A stretch of 64,000 nt of DNA from Alligator mississippiensis (lineage: Eukaryota > Chordata > Crocodylia > Alligatoridae): assembly GCF_030867095.1 (NCBI RefSeq), contig NC_081831.1, positions 42,469,319 to 42,533,318 of the forward strand. The letters run 5' to 3'. Below are positions 44,701-59,700 of this stretch, piece by piece (position 1 is the stretch's first letter; every line of letters starts with the position of its first letter). A program made the position numbers and the translations under genes. The notes below the pieces were generated by a model that searched no databases, was not told the origin of the DNA, and saw only the letters and a program-made list of their open reading frames with translations.

Positions 44701-47700
44701 CGGGTGTTGGTTCCACAGGCAGGGGCCTGCAGGGAGCGAATCACAGCTCTGCCCAAGCCCCATGCTGTCATCACCCCAAGATCCCAGACTCAGCACCGCC
44801 TAGCAGTCAGGGCTTGGGAGCAGAGTGGGTGCCCCTACCTACACGCAGCGGCGGCAGCAGAGTTGGCAGCTGATCCCACACAGGTAAGTGAGTAGGGTGA
44901 AGGGAGCTGGCACAGCTGCAGAGGATCTGGAAGGGGAGTCCCCTGGATCTCTCAAGTGAGCCGACAAGGAGCCACACTCCCGAGCCACGCATGGGCAACG
45001 CACGCAAACAGACACGCCCTGAAGCGTTTGTGCAAGGCAAACATGCAGCAGTAACCAGGACGGAGTCTCCAGCAAGAGAGAGAGGAAGACTCACAGCTCC
45101 ACAGACATGGTAAGGACATGGGGAGCGACTGCTAGGGGCCCCGTCCCAGTGATGCCACCTACCCTGGGCTCTACTGAGGCCTCCACCCAGATGGAGCCCC
45201 TGGTGAGGTCGGCAGCCCCCTGCCCCATTCTGTGGAGGCTGCTTGGCAGGGACCTGGAGGCTGCAGGTGGGAGAGGGGTCTGGAGGCCCCCTTGCCTGTC
45301 CCTCTTGTGCCCGACTTTGGGGCCTGGAGGAGCAGGTGAGGGAACTCCAGGCTGAGGTGAGCAGGCTATGGGGGATCAGGCCTGCGGAGGACAAAATTGA
45401 CACGTGTTTCCATTCTCTGCAGGATCAGTTTTCCAGTGGACAGACCTCCCAGGAGAGACACACAGCAGAGGAATGGCAGAAGGTACCCACTAGAACCAGA
45501 GGCTCTTGGGCTAGCGTGGTGGCAGCTCCCCAAGTACAACTGGGGAACAGATATGAGGCCCTGGCAGCCTTACAGGAGAAGGTGGAAGTGGATGCCTCTG
45601 GGGGGCAAAGTGTCACTCTACGCACAGCACGGCCTGAGCAAGGACGGAACACTATGAGGAAGAAACGTCGGGTCCTCGTCATCGGAGATTCCATCCTGAG
45701 GGGAACGGAGGGTCCCATCTGCCCACCTGACCCCATGGCATGTGAGGTCTGCTGCCTGCCTGGGGCAAGGATTCAGGATATTACAGAGATGATTCCGGAC
45801 CTCATTCGATCCTTGGACCAGTACCCCATGGTCCTAATCCACGTGGGAATGAATGACACAGCTGGGAGCAGGCCAGACTGCATCATGAAGGACTACAAGC
45901 CCTTAAGGGCCAAGCTGAAGGAGACGGGAGCGCAGGTGGTATTCTTCTCTATTCTCCCGGCAAGTAGATGCGGACGGTGCCATGAGGCCTGCATTGGAGT
46001 GGTCAACTGGCAGCTTTGGAGTTGGTGCCACCAGGCAGGCCTCTGGTTCCTTGACAACGACCTGCATTTTCACGCAGGGGGCATGCTCGGGTGGGATGGG
46101 CTTCACTTCTCCCCTAAAGCCAAGCGTGCCATTTTTTCTAGGTTGGCTGATCTTGTAAGGTGTGCTTTAAACTAGCTTTGCCAGGGGATAGGGCCACAGG
46201 AGAACATGAGGACACTTTCCAGCCAAGACAGGTGATGAGCACAAGAAGTACCCAGGCAAGTGACAGAGGTCCGGATAGTCCTGGGATCAAGGGGGGGGAG
46301 GGGTAGTGCATGCACCCACAGGAGGCCTTAACTGCCTCTAAACTAATGCTCACAGTATGGCGAACAAGCAGGAGGAACTTACCCTCCTGCTAGCTAACAC
46401 AAACGCAGACATAGTGGGGCTCACTGAAACCTGGTGGGACCCATGATTGGGTGGTAAACATTAAGGGCTACAGACTGTACAGGCAGGATAGAACTGGGAT
46501 GGAAAGGTGGGGGCGTGGCACTCTACATCAAAGAGTAATACACGTCCTCAACTAACAGGACAGGGTCAGACGAGGGACAAACTAAAGTGCTCTGGGTAAG
46601 AACACAGGGGGCTCGCGGGGAAAGGGACTTAACGGTGGGGGTCTACTACAGACCACCCAACCAGAGAGAAGAGCTGGACCAGGAATTCTCGGGTCAGCTC
46701 ATGGAGGCAGTTAAGTCAAGGGATGTGGTCATCATGGGTGACCTAAACTACCTGGACATCTGCTGGGAGGAGCAGTCAGCCAGGTCTGACCGCTCACGTA
46801 GGTTCCTAGCCGAGATACAGGACCTCCACCTAACTGTGCAGGAGGTGCACAGTCCCACCAGGGAAAATGCCTTGCTGGACGGACATGGTCCTGGCCACAG
46901 GCGATGACCTGGTGAAGGGACTGCGGGTTTTCAACCACCTGGGCGACAGCGATCATCGCCTACTGGAATTCACTACCCAGAGCAGGGTGTCAAAGGCCTG
47001 CAGCAAGGCAGTAGCCCTTGACTTCAGGAGGGCTGATTTCAATGACTTAAGGAGATTAGTCGAAGAGGCACTGAGGTCCCGGAGGACAGGGGAGTTGGCT
47101 GTTCCTGAAGGAGACGATCCTCCGAGCCCAAAGGGTGACAGTGCCAACGTGAATCAAATGGGGCAAGAGTGCTCAAAAGCCCCCATGGCTGACCAAAGGC
47201 ATTCAAGAACGTCTGAAAGCTAAAAAGGAGGTGTACACCCGGTGGAAGAGAGGGGCTATCACCAAGGAGGATTATATCTCCATTGCTCAAGACTGTAGGG
47301 GGGCTGTTAGGAAGGCTAAGACAGAGACAGAACTAGGATGAGCGACCAGGATCAAAGATAACAAAAAGTCCTTTTTTAAATACATAGGGAGTAAAAAAGA
47401 AGGCACTGGGTAATGTGGGGCCCCTGCAGGACACGCTTGGAAATCTGGTGGTTGCACCAGATGATAAAGCCGACCTCCTTAAACAAATTCTTTGCCTCCA
47501 TTTTTCTGAGCAGGGACCGGGACATCTCCCCCACCGGGATTCTGGAAGGACTCAGGAGAGGCACCACCAGGCCTAGGGTCAAGGAGGACCTAGTTAGGGA
47601 ACTTCTGGTAGAGCTGGACATGTTCAAATCAGCAGGTCCAGATGATCTCCACTCCAAAGTGCTGAGGGAATTGGCAGCATCATTGCAGGACCCCTGGCAC

Positions 47701-50700
47701 GGCTTTACGAGCACTCATGGTGCTCTGGCCAGGTGCCAGAGGACTGGAAAAGGGCCAATGTGGTCCCCATTTTCAAAAAGGGGAGGAAGGAGGACCCAGG
47801 TAACTATAGGCCTGTTAGTCTTACCTCGGTCCTGGGGAAGCTCTTTGAGAAAATTATCCGGGAGCACATATGTGAGCGACCAGCAGGGGAGATTATGCTC
47901 AGGGGCAACCAACATGGGTTCATTAGGGGAAGGTCCTGTCAGACCAACCAGGTTGCCTTTTATGACCAGGTCACAAAATCCTTGGACGCAGGTGTTGCGG
48001 TGGATGTAGTTTTTCTGGACTTTAGGAAGGCCTTCGACACTGTCTCTCACCCCATTCTCATTAAAAAATTAGGCATCTGTGGTGTCGACGCCTACACAGT
48101 CAGATGGGTTGCAAATTGGCTGGAGGGCTGCACCCAGACAGCGGTGATGGATGGATCATTTTCGACCTGGAGGGATGTGGGCAGTAGAGTCCCCCAGGGC
48201 TCAGTCCTCAGGCCCATACTGTTCAACATCTTTAGAAGCGACTTGGACGAGGGGGTGAAAAGCACATTGTTCAAATTTGTAGATGACACTAAGATGTGGG
48301 GAGAGGTGGGCAGGATAGAAGGGAGGGACAGGCTACAACTACATCTGGACAGGTTACAGGGATGGGCGGATGAGAATAGGATGGGATTCAATACTGATAA
48401 GTGTAGGGTACTGCACCTGGGGAGGAAGAACCAGCAGCATACCTACAGGCTGGGGAACTCCCTTTTCGTCAGTACAGAGGCAGAAAGGGATGTTGGAGTC
48501 ATTATTGATTCCAAGATGAACATGAGCCGCCAATGTGAGGACACGGTCAGTAAGGCTAACCTGCACCTTGTCATGCATCCACAGATGCATCACGAGCAGG
48601 TCCAAGGAGGTGATCCTTCCCCTCTATGCGACACTGGTCAGGCAGCAGTTGGAGTACTGCATCCAGTTCTGGGTGCTGCACTTCAGGAGGGATGTGGACA
48701 ACATGGAGAGGGTCCAGAGGAGGGCCACTCGCATGGTCAGGGGGCAGTAGGGCAGGCTACAGGACCTGAACCTGTTCAGCCTCCACAAGAGAAGGCTAGG
48801 AGGGGATCTGGTGGCCGTCTATAAACTTACCAGGGGGGACCTGCGGGGAACGGGAGAGTCCCTGTTCCTCCGAGCACTACCAGGAGTAACTAGGAATAAC
48901 GGCCACAAGCTGATTGAGAATAGGTTCAGGCTAGACATCAGGAAGCACTACTTCACAGTCAGGGCAGCTAGTATCTGGAATCAACTTCCAAGGGAGGTGG
49001 CGCTCACTCCTACCCTGGGGGTCTTCAAAAGGAGGCTAGATAATCACCTAGCCGGGATCATTTGACCCCAGCATTCTTTCCTGCCCATGGCAGGGGGTCG
49101 GACTTGATGATCTGCCCAGGTCCCTTCCGACCCTACCAACTATGAAACTACTCCATTCCTGGACGCAGCTCCTTGCTCACCCACAGCCCCATTCCATCCA
49201 CCTGGCCACATGCCCTGCCTGAGTGGGTCCCAGTCAGTCTCAATGGAAACACCGGGATTGCAGACAGTGACAGCATGGGTCCACAGCCTGGGGCAGAGGT
49301 GAAATCTGCTCCCCACCCACCTCTGCCTGTAGAACCAGCACCTGTTGCAGGAGCATGAAGGCAGTGAATTATGACTCTGCCCCAGGCCCTGGCCCTGTGC
49401 TGTCACTGCTTCATGTTCCTGATCCCAGCCCTGCCACCCTGCAACCCCATCCCAGCTGAGTGTGGAGAAGAGCTACTAAAGGAGTTTTGCTGATCTGTAG
49501 GGGGGCAGGATGGAGAAAGGGGGTGCTGACCTGTCCCACAGTAGCTCACCAAAACTCCCCAGGTGGCCTCCAGCTCAAATTATTGTCCACCCCTACTCTA
49601 GCACCTCATACACTGAAAAAGAAAGTCTCTAATATTCAGCCTAGATATCCCTTTCCCCAGCCCCCCAAACCCAAGCTGTACCAGTGGATTCTCTGATTAT
49701 ATGAGTTCCCCTTCCCAGTGCCTGAAGATGGGCCTCGTGTCTCCCCACCTATGTAAGCTACATAAGCTGGATACTTCAAATCCTTTCTTCTATGTCTTTT
49801 GCTCAAGACTCTGTCAGCATTTCCCTGGCCCTGCTCCAGGCTCCCAGTTGCTGGTCTGGCATGCTGTTCCTAGTTCCTTTGCCCTTTGACTCAACCTCAC
49901 TTTCATATTCCAGCTTAGGCATTCACCCGCATACGTACCTGTTTTCATCCTCTAAATGGGCCAGGATTCTCTCCAGCTCCCCCTTATCATTGGTGTTGAC
50001 ACTGTCCTTGGCCTGCTGGCTGCCCACTGGTTCTCTGTCTGTGATTGGACTGGAGTGGCGCAACAGGTACTGATCCTCATCCCTGCCACAAACCCCAGGA
50101 GGAGAGGCATCAATGATGGAAAGCCAACCAGAGGGCTGTGTGGAAAACACAGCCATGGAATCATAGGGTTGGAAGGGAGGTCATCTAGTCCAACTTCCTG
50201 CTCAAAGCAGGATAATCAACCACCCCAGGCAAATGTTTGTCTAACCTGCCCTTAAAAACATACAATGATGTAGATTCCATAGCCTCTCCAGGCAATTTAT
50301 TCCAATGCTTAACACCATGCTCTTGGTTAGAAAGTTCTCCCTAATAGCTACCTTAAATCTTCCCTGTGTATGTTTAAGCCTGTTATTTCTTGTCATGTCC
50401 TTTGTAGACCCAAAAACAATTATTTTCTTTAAAACTGCCCTTTTTGTACCAAAAAGACTGTTATTAATCCCTCTTAGTCTTTTCTTCTCTATACTATACA
50501 ATTCCTCCAACCTTTCCTCATTTGTCATGTTTTTTAAACCACTAATCATTTGGTTGCTATCCTTTGAATGCTTGCCAATTTGTTCATACCTTGTCTAAAG
50601 TGTGATGTCCAAACTGGCCACAATACCCATGAGCCAGGCCACATGTACTGAAACATGTGGAAGAACCGCTTCCCACAACTTGCCTATGACTTTCCTTGTT

Positions 50701-53700
50701 AACACATCCCAGAATTCTATTAGCTTTTTTGTAGCACATGGACATGATTTGTACAGGAGGTTGTACAAGTTGGGTACTACACTGATCTATTCCTTAGAGC
50801 AAAGGATAAGACATCCTGGTTCCATTCCTGTGGAGAGATGGTTACTATGTACCACAGACAGGACAGGGATGGGTAAAGTGTGGCGGGAGGCAAGCACTCT
50901 TCTCAAAACCCCCTGGAGAGAGAGAACCTCAGCATCTCTCCATATGGACAAACACATTCCAAACACATAAAAGATGCACCACTCACAGGCTATCATCTGG
51001 GGACAAGCTGTCATTAAAGAAGGAACAGTTCTGACTTTCCATCTCCGCGAGCCTGAAGGAGACAAAACCAGATTGATACCTTCCCAGGAGAGTCATTGGG
51101 CCTGTATATCCATTCCGTGTACCTACACTTCTTTGGGTCCCTGTGCTAGAATCCTGCCCAGTTGTTCTGCTCCAGGGTGTCTTGTCACTCAACTTCTATT
51201 TAGATCCTAAGTAATTTTGTACTTTTTAGGAAGAAACTGTTCATCTAGACAATTCGTTTTGGGAGATGCACCCTTTATGCTGAGGCCATCCAGGCCTCAC
51301 AACCAGCAGATCCTTTCACATTCACAAGTGCTGCAGTGCTATATGAAAGGTGGGTGCAGTGGTGATGGCACTATGCAGGTTCAATTCCTATTACCTTGCA
51401 TAGTCTTCAGCAAGTCTGTCTGTGCCTCAGCTCCTCATGTACACAATGGGGATAAGCTCTGCCCCCCCATGGCACTGGGAGAATTAATTTACTGATGATT
51501 ATGAGGGCACCATGCAAGAACCACAGAATGCTACATGGATCAGTCTGAAACAGGGCTGCTGGGAAAAGCCCCTGATAGGCCGAGGCATGAAGGACTCAAT
51601 CACTTTCTTCTTCTTTCAAAAGAGCCCCTGCTAAACTTCAGCTACACGCTTATAAGTAGGAAGTTCTCAGTGAAAATAAAGATCTTGTATAAATATAACA
51701 GCTGCATCCCAGCCAAAAGCAACAGCAGTGCAGGTGGGATAAGACAGGTCATTCATTTGGGCATCCCACTCCGAAAGGGCTCCTTAAGTTTGGTCACTAC
51801 CTCCCACCTCTCAGGAAGGTGGCACCACAGTCTGGAGCTGATCTAAGGCAATGTTAGCCATAACTCATACCTGTAAAGTGAATGTAGTGGAAGGTGGGGT
51901 GTGGGGGAGGGTGCTGGACTGCGCCTGCCCACTACTCTCCTTCACTCCTGACCTGGTGCCTAGAGCATAGTACCTGCTGGCAAAGTGCTCAATCCGGGAG
52001 TGGGTATCAGCATGTGGTAGCATCGGGGAGGAGGCTGGTCTGGAAGACACACACACACTGGTCAGCAAAACACTGCAGTCTTTACTCAAAGTTATGGCTC
52101 ACAGGTACAGCCCTGATCTCATTTAGGACCAGAAGAACTAGGGGCTGGCTGGAGACTCACTGCTCCCATAAAGGTCAGGCAGGAAGATGGAAGCAGCATC
52201 TCAAACAAACCCTCCCTCTGTGCAAGCCAATGAAAATCTCTGTTCTTCCAAGATCAAGACTCTGTTCCAGCCATCACAGACACCCAAGCTGTCTTCTCTA
52301 ACTGAACCCTTCATCCCCTGGCCTCTCCTATCTAGGGGACTACAATCCCGCACCTGCACCTCAGTGGGCAGGTCCTTCTGTGGGGTCTGTTTTAGGCAGG
52401 GCCAGGGTAGCACCAGTCTGCAGGCCAGCACTCACGTCTCTGAGAAGTCAGCTTCAAGCACAGACTGGACAGGCAGGTATCCCCTCTGCGGGTGCTTGCT
52501 GAAGTACTGCTTCGACCGGAACTTGTTTTTTAGGGTCGTAGCAAAGTCTCTCATGTTCTCACTAGACGTAGTCTGCAGAAAGACAGAGACTCTAATAAGT
52601 GAGGGATGGGGACATTCAAAAGAAAGCAGTCCTCCAAGTCTGGCCCTGAACTAGAAAGAGGGAGGCATTTTCCAGACTGTAAACATGTGCATCCATATAG
52701 CATGGAATGAGCACATGAGAGCCCATACACAGGGACTTAAATGAGTGTGACATGTTACATATAGGCATATGCACATACATCTAGTATCACTGCCTATTTC
52801 TAAATTGTTGCAGGGCAGGCAGCAGCTGAATTTACTGTTACAGCTTCGTAATCTGCAATATAGAACCATGTAGGTAGCTTCCACCAGGCTCATGTGGAGT
52901 CCAGCGAAGCATTCCTTGAGCTGCCCATGTGTAACGATGGTAGAAAAGATACCCAGTGCTGAATGAACAGTCACCTGAATAGCCCATGTTGACTGCTTCT
53001 GGCTCCCTGACTACACAAAGCAGGGAATGCTCAGCCACAGCTTCTTACCGGCGTATAGTACTCCATGATGGGATAGTGCAGCTTATTCCCTTTGCTGGCT
53101 CGCCCTGTCAGGAAGCAGGTCTGACAGATATCTACATTGAACTGCTTCAGGCTTCGATATCTGGGAAGATGAAGAGAAGCTGGGGAGATGGCAACAACCT
53201 GTGAGGAAACATCATCCGGGAGACCCCCAGGAAGACTGCCAGGTTGAGACCTCATTGTGGTTCAGTGCACCTGGCTCACATAGTACAAAGCTGTTTTTTT
53301 CTTGCATACAACTGATTCTAAAAACACTGAGTTCTCACTGCTCCCAATACAGCAGCAGGCTCCCTCAATTGCTGCTGGTGGGGAGAGGCTGATATGAAAC
53401 CCTGCTATTGTAGGTGCTTAAATTATTTTGTTATCATAGTCACAGGCCAACCCCTGAATCTTCCACCAGCTCAGGGCAAAGAACTTTTTTCCATCACCTC
53501 TCCAGCTGCTGTCCAGCTGGAGCTGTCTGAGAGTACTCAGTTATATTAAAAACAACAACATATTATCAGGCTTCAGCTACCCCAGCACACACACTTCACT
53601 GTAACATTTTTGATGTCCCGGAGATCATCACACATGCTAGGTACAATGTGGACAAAGCAGGCTTTTCCCTTTAGTGCCTCAACCTGGACTGGCACTACAC

Positions 53701-56700
53701 CAGGGAATTAGAAGGTCCACAGCTGCAGATTGTCTATGTGCAGGAAAATAAATGACTTTCCAGCTGCTCTTTCCCCAAGGAGGCAAGACAGAGGCTGTTT
53801 GTTCTCTGTGAAGTTTATTTGTATTATCCGCCCTAATAAGATTATATCTTAACTCGGTCTAAAGATGCATCTCTTTCTAAAGGTGGGAGAAGTCAGCTCA
53901 GTCACCTCATTCATCCTGGGTCACTGTTGAGGTTGCCAGCATGGGGCCCAGTTAGGACAAGCTGTAGTGGTGATTTCTGACAGGTATTTATGCACTGAGA
54001 ATGCATTCATCTCATTTCACAGAGGACAGGTGGTGATACCAACTTCTCATTGATCCCAGCCCAAGCCAGGTTCCAGAACAACCAACTAGAGGCAGCAAGC
54101 CCCACAACCCCTCCCCATGCGCTGCACCAAGCAGCACCAGACACTTTTCACTGAGGCCCTGAAACAAAACCTCTGTCTGTGTATTACTTGGGCAGAATTC
54201 ACCTCAGTGTAGCCCTACTATCACTGATTCCTATGTCATTCCCTAGTGACTGCAGGGACTGCAACTGTGGGTGTGCTGCCTACCTGAAGCCTTTGATAGG
54301 ACACTGCCTGCAGACAGAACATTTTGTCTGGTGCTTCACTTGTTCAGCAATGGTCACTCTGTGCAGGACAGCCAGCCATACCATGGACTGTGGCTCCAGG
54401 TTGGCCCATTCCAGAAACTGGGAGACCTCTATCACGGGTTTCCCATTACTCTAGGGAAAGAGGAAGACAGGAGCTGAGCCCAGCACAAAATCACAACTCC
54501 AGTGACTAAGCAAGGGAGTGCGGCCAAGGCACCTGCTAGCCAGCATATTCCCCCATTCCCACTCCTACCCTTCCCAGAGAGGACACCAGAATGATAGCTG
54601 TGACTGGCATCTCCCTCTGAGCCAGCACAGCTGCTACCTCCTTGCCCACTGGGTAGAACCCCAGAAGTGAGAAGACAGGATAGAAATGTCCCCACCATGC
54701 TACTTACAAAGCGGAAGCAGCTGCGGACACTAGGCTCCACATTGCTGCCTCCAAACGCTGCCACCTCTCCCAGCTGGCGTGGAACCTGGATGGCCTCATG
54801 CAGCAGGATGCCAAGGTGCCGCTGGTCACACAAGCCACCAGGGTTTGCCACCTGGCTGAAGAGGTCTTTTGGGTGGAAGGGCGAGCCCACAGAGACCAGA
54901 ACAGGGGCAAAAGAACAATAGCACAGACATATTACTATACATGTAGAAGCTGGGGAGAGAGCTCCCCCCTCAATGCCTGGGGGTATGGAGATGCAAGTTT
55001 CAGTGGTGGGTGAAAGGTATGAGGAAAGGAAGCAAAGCTGGGGGCTCTTCCCTGAAACAGGGCCCCTTTTTGCCTCAGCTAAGTTCAGAGTGTATGTGTG
55101 TGTATGTGCATGCAACCCAGCAGTAAAAACACAGTCCCCAGCCTACTAAATTAGGTGTGGGATTTAAAAAACGGGAAGTAGTGAGGCAAAGGGATTAGTC
55201 GTAGCAGGAAGGCTGCTTCTCTCTGCCCCCAACAGGCAGTCCTTCTTGCCCAGAAACTTCACAGATCCAGGAAACCTCCCCTGCTGGAACCCAGCTTTTC
55301 CACGGAACCCCCAGGGAGTGACTCACACTGGAATTTCTCCTTCACCTCCGTGCCACACATACATGCAACGCCAGTCTTGAAGGAGAGAGCTCGCATCTTC
55401 CCACTGCGACCACTGAAAGCAAAGGGCAAAACACTTAGCTCCCCTCAATTTTGTGAAGGTCATTTTCCTAACAGAGCTCAATTGGTGTCTGCTTAGAGCT
55501 CAGTAGTGAAGTTCCCTTGTGGCAATGCCTCTTTGATGCCAGCTGGCCACTTGCAAGGCGAGCTTCTTCACAGCAGTGCCCCGTTTCTGCCAGCTGGACC
55601 CCAGCCCCCAGCAGTGAGAACTGCCTCATAGCACTGCCCTAGGAATGCCTGCTAGAACTCCATCAGAAAGGTTTCCCTCAGCATGGTTCCTGGGCTGCAT
55701 GCCAGCTCCCAGTTTCATGGTTCTGTAACAAGTCCCAGAGGCAGACAGCAGATACCTATCAAATACATTGAGGAGCCAGTTGAGACTCATGTCCACGCAG
55801 AGTGGAACATTGACCAGGATGCCCCTCTCTTCCTCCAGACGCTCGTAGAGAGCTGTCAGGCAGTGGATGACCTCAACCACGTCCATTACCCGGTCACTGG
55901 GCTGCAGCTCATGCTCATTGAAGATTTCCAAGGCTGTGGCCAAAGTCACCATGTCCACTGAGCAGGCAAGGGGCAGACAGAGCAGAAACCAGAGGAAAAC
56001 ATTGTAAGATAAAGAACAAAAACATAACTGGTCAGAGCTGAGAGGAGAGGGATCTAGAGGTATTTAGAGGAGCCCTTTCCTCTAAGAACGCTAGGGCAGA
56101 AGTGCCTTTGGGATTACACAAACACAGAGAGACAATCATCTTAAAACTCATGCTTCTGCCTGGTCTTCTCCTCACCTGCTGGTACAGCTAACACCCAAGT
56201 TCAATCACCAAAAGACTACAGGAAATACAACACTTCTCTAGTATCCCATTGTGCCCAGTCTGTGCATTGGTGAGCACTATCTGTGCCATTGGTCTCATTA
56301 CATAGTGAGTCAGTTTCCCCTATTGCCTGTGTGGATCTTACACAGCAACAGAGGAGATGGAAGAAAAGACACATGATAGAGGAAAATGGGACTGAAAAGC
56401 CACAGAAGCCATAGAAGGAGTCAGGGCCAGGAAGCACCTGCACAATCCTTGAACACAACTGGTGAAACTGACTTGATCAAGCCAACACTAAACATTGCCT
56501 GCTTGTCCCTGCAACTGTTCCTGCCCAGTGCAGGGCAAAACGAGGTGCAGACATGCAGGGGGAACGTGAGTACTTACATCTCAGAGCCTTCTGGACACGG
56601 CGCAGCTTCATGGCCGTCCGATATGCAGAGAACTTGATGTTGTTCAAATCAGCTGCAAAACAAAGAGAAACCCAACTGTGCAATTTTTTTTCTTCAGGGG

Positions 56701-59700
56701 CAGGAAAAGGAATATTTGCCGATTACAGCTTTGCAGGGGAAATGCCATCTGAATTAACACAAGACCCAAGCAAGAGGGTTCAGTCTACAAAGGACAGAGA
56801 CAAAACCCTCTGTCAGGGGCAGAACATGAGTTGAAGTGAGCATGTGGGAGTGAGAGGGCAAGCAGCACAGCATCACACCCGGGGCTGAGATGAGTCCTGT
56901 CCAGACTCTACCCCAAAGACATTGAGGAGAGCCAAACAGAAGGCATTTTTCCACTTAGCAGGGAGACTTGGGGGCTGTCCTGCATCCCACTGCACAAGCA
57001 CCTGGATGGAAGCAGTGTTCTCCAGGGGGTCCTTACCCAGTGTCTGGTACAACTCTGTCATCTTGGGGTGGTCCCAGCACGTTGTCTGAGCCTGATGGCT
57101 GAAAAAACAGAAGGGAACCAAACAAACAGAGAACCAAACGTTCAAACATACCCACAGGCACAAGGATGCAGGTGGCCATTCTCCTTCTTTTCATCCCAAG
57201 GGTGCCAAAAGGATGTACTATATTTCCTGGCTAAGAAGCCCCCATCGTCACACAACAGACAGTTGAGACCCCCAGGACCTGCCTTCACTTAACTAAACCA
57301 GTCTCTCCACCTCAGGATACTGGTGCAGAGCAGTCCCACATGCTACTTTTCCCAGGACTGAACCTGTCCAGGCAGGGCAATCCCTAAGGGGGCGCAAATT
57401 GGGATGACCATCCCAGGCCCCGTGCTTTGGGGGGCCCCATGAAGCCGGACGGAGCAGTGGCTCTGTGTCCAGCCGCTCACTACCCCGCCACCCCCTCCCC
57501 TGCCAATGGTGGCGGCAGCTTCTTCAGGTCTGGGATCAGAGCAGGGGTGGGGATGGGGCCCCGCATGGGCTGATTTGCCCTGGGTCCCACACCCTGCTCA
57601 GGCGGCCTCTGTGTCCAGGGGATCCCCCAGCACATTCAGGCACTCTGGCAGGGGACTCCATCCCTGCAGGATCAGGAGCAACAAACCTTTCACATACCCA
57701 GCTTGTTCCTGGCTTCACTAGGAAATGCCCCTTCAGCCCCACCTCTGGAGTCTTTCCATCTACTGCACTCATCTCCCTGTCAGGAAGGCAAGTCCTGTTC
57801 TATGACATCTCCATACCTGCCATCAGCCACTTGGGGGTGTCTAACAGTAGTGCACAGGCCAAGCTCCTCCTCCCCACCTAGACCACGCACTCCACCCTAT
57901 CCTAACAGTCTGTAAATGTCACCTCAGTAATGCCTCATGGCTACCTCAAATTTTCCCCAACTGGGGATCCTGCAAGGCTGCATGGCTCCGGCCCCTAGCA
58001 TAGGGATCCAGCTAGATCTGGAATGGATAGGATTTGTGTCCACCCCATCAAGACTTATTGAACTTGAGGAGGTGGAGGGGAGGAGGGAAACCACACAAAT
58101 GATGGAAAAAGAACAAAGAGCAAAGGAAAGTGAAACAGAAAACCACATGTAGGAAGAGATCAGGATCAGTCAATGCTCTAGCCTTTGACCGCACACTCAC
58201 TTGATATAGTACGGCACTTTGTTGGGTGAAATTGCTCGTTCCCAGGGGATCTGGACAGAGGCTGCAAACAGAGACACAGACAAAAGTAATGCAGACAGTC
58301 TTCCAGGTAAAAATCCTCTCTGAAGAGAGACTGCAGTCTGTCAAGTGCTGGTCTCAGGAAAGACAGCAGAGATAGGGAAACTGGGGAGACTATGAAAGCA
58401 GAGGTCTCTGTGCCCCCAACATCCACTCCTCTGCATCTGGCTATAGGCAGAACCTGGGACACTGCCACTATCAGAGGCTGTAGTCACTGGTCAGTGTGAC
58501 CCCTTGTTTAAAGAAGACTCCAGGGGTGCACAGTGATGTATTAGATATGAGTGCATATTTGCGAGCATGTGTACAATACTTCTCTGGATCTGGGAGGATG
58601 AGGCACCTGCCACTCCTAAGTCCCTGGCTGACATTAAAACAATGGCACAGCTGGGATTAGAGGAATTTTCTGGCACACGTGCCACAGCACAACAGGAGGC
58701 ACAATGTTTGGGATGGATGATAAAATTCCTCCAATCCTAATTATGCTACCGCTGAGCAGCCTCCAGCCTAATTCTGCAGACAAGGCAGAGGGCAGCTCTG
58801 CCCCAGATGCAGGACTGCCCCCAAGCCCCCCCCCCCACAGGTTCCAGACCTGGGGTCCCAGTATCCTGTGACTTTTAAAAGTCAGGTGTGCTTTCAAACT
58901 AGAACCAGACCCAGGACTGTTGGGGACAAGTCTAATAATCAGCTGATTGTAAGCCCAGTCCTGGGACAGCCTAACTACATGCATGACTTTTAGAAGTCCT
59001 AAGGCTCTGAAACCCTGGGATCAGGGAGCCTCTCCCCCACCCCAGGGGGTCCCTATGCCATCTAAAAATATTGGGTTCAGCTCACCTCCACACAACCCAG
59101 CATTTTAGAGTGCCCTGCAGGGCAAGGCAGAAAAGGCTACGGGGTTTGGGAAATTTCTGGTTCCCAGAGGCTGCAGCCCCTTGACTCCCTCTGCCAGGGA
59201 ACCTTACAACTCCATTTTCCCAGCCATCAGTATTCAGCATCAGGAGCAGAGTTGTCCCAGTCCTGATGCTAACCCCCCCTGTTCCCATGCCAAAGCTGGC
59301 AGTCAACTGATTGTCAGCACTGGCCTGGGGCTGCTACACGTTCAATTTATGGCACCATACAAACAAGCCACAGAGATGTTTTGTGTATTTTATGGAATCT
59401 TTGTGGTCAGTTTGCCACTTTATGGCACGTTATTTAATTATGGTGCATTACCACATTAATCACACCATAACTAATGTGTGCCAGGGCCCTAGTGTTATTA
59501 GACTCCTTGGTCCCTAGCATGCAAGTCCTGTGTATCTAGAAGGGAGAGATTAAGGTGGGCAGGATTTATAGTTATAGTTCTGGTTGCCTGCAGCACCCAG
59601 ATTTAACACCTGGAGAAAGGGAACCTTTTTGCTACTATCACCCAGCACCTTGGCACAGACAGGGCTCATCAACTCCAAGGCTAACATTTTTCCTCTGAGC

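Larger units (their letters stand above)
44840..49146 (+). mobile_element. Near full-length CR1 LINE in a DRP2 intron
   Basis: About 4.3 kb in the opposite sense to DRP2. It has a 5' leader (about 44840-45242), ORF1 with an esterase domain, ORF2 with endonuclease and reverse transcriptase, and a very short 3' UTR ending ggtcccttccgaccctacca then aactatgaaacta, the hallmark CR1 3' terminus. Full-length CR1 elements are about 4.5 kb and most genomic copies are 5'-truncated, so this one is unusually complete. ORF1 is open and the catalytic core of ORF2 is open, but ORF2 as a whole is interrupted, so the copy should be inactive. The 5' edge is approximate. Confidence 0.9.

Noticed and set aside
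45107-45355. 82-residue frame just before CR1 ORF1 as a host gene
   Set aside because: It lies inside the CR1 leader and at most represents a displaced N-terminus of ORF1.
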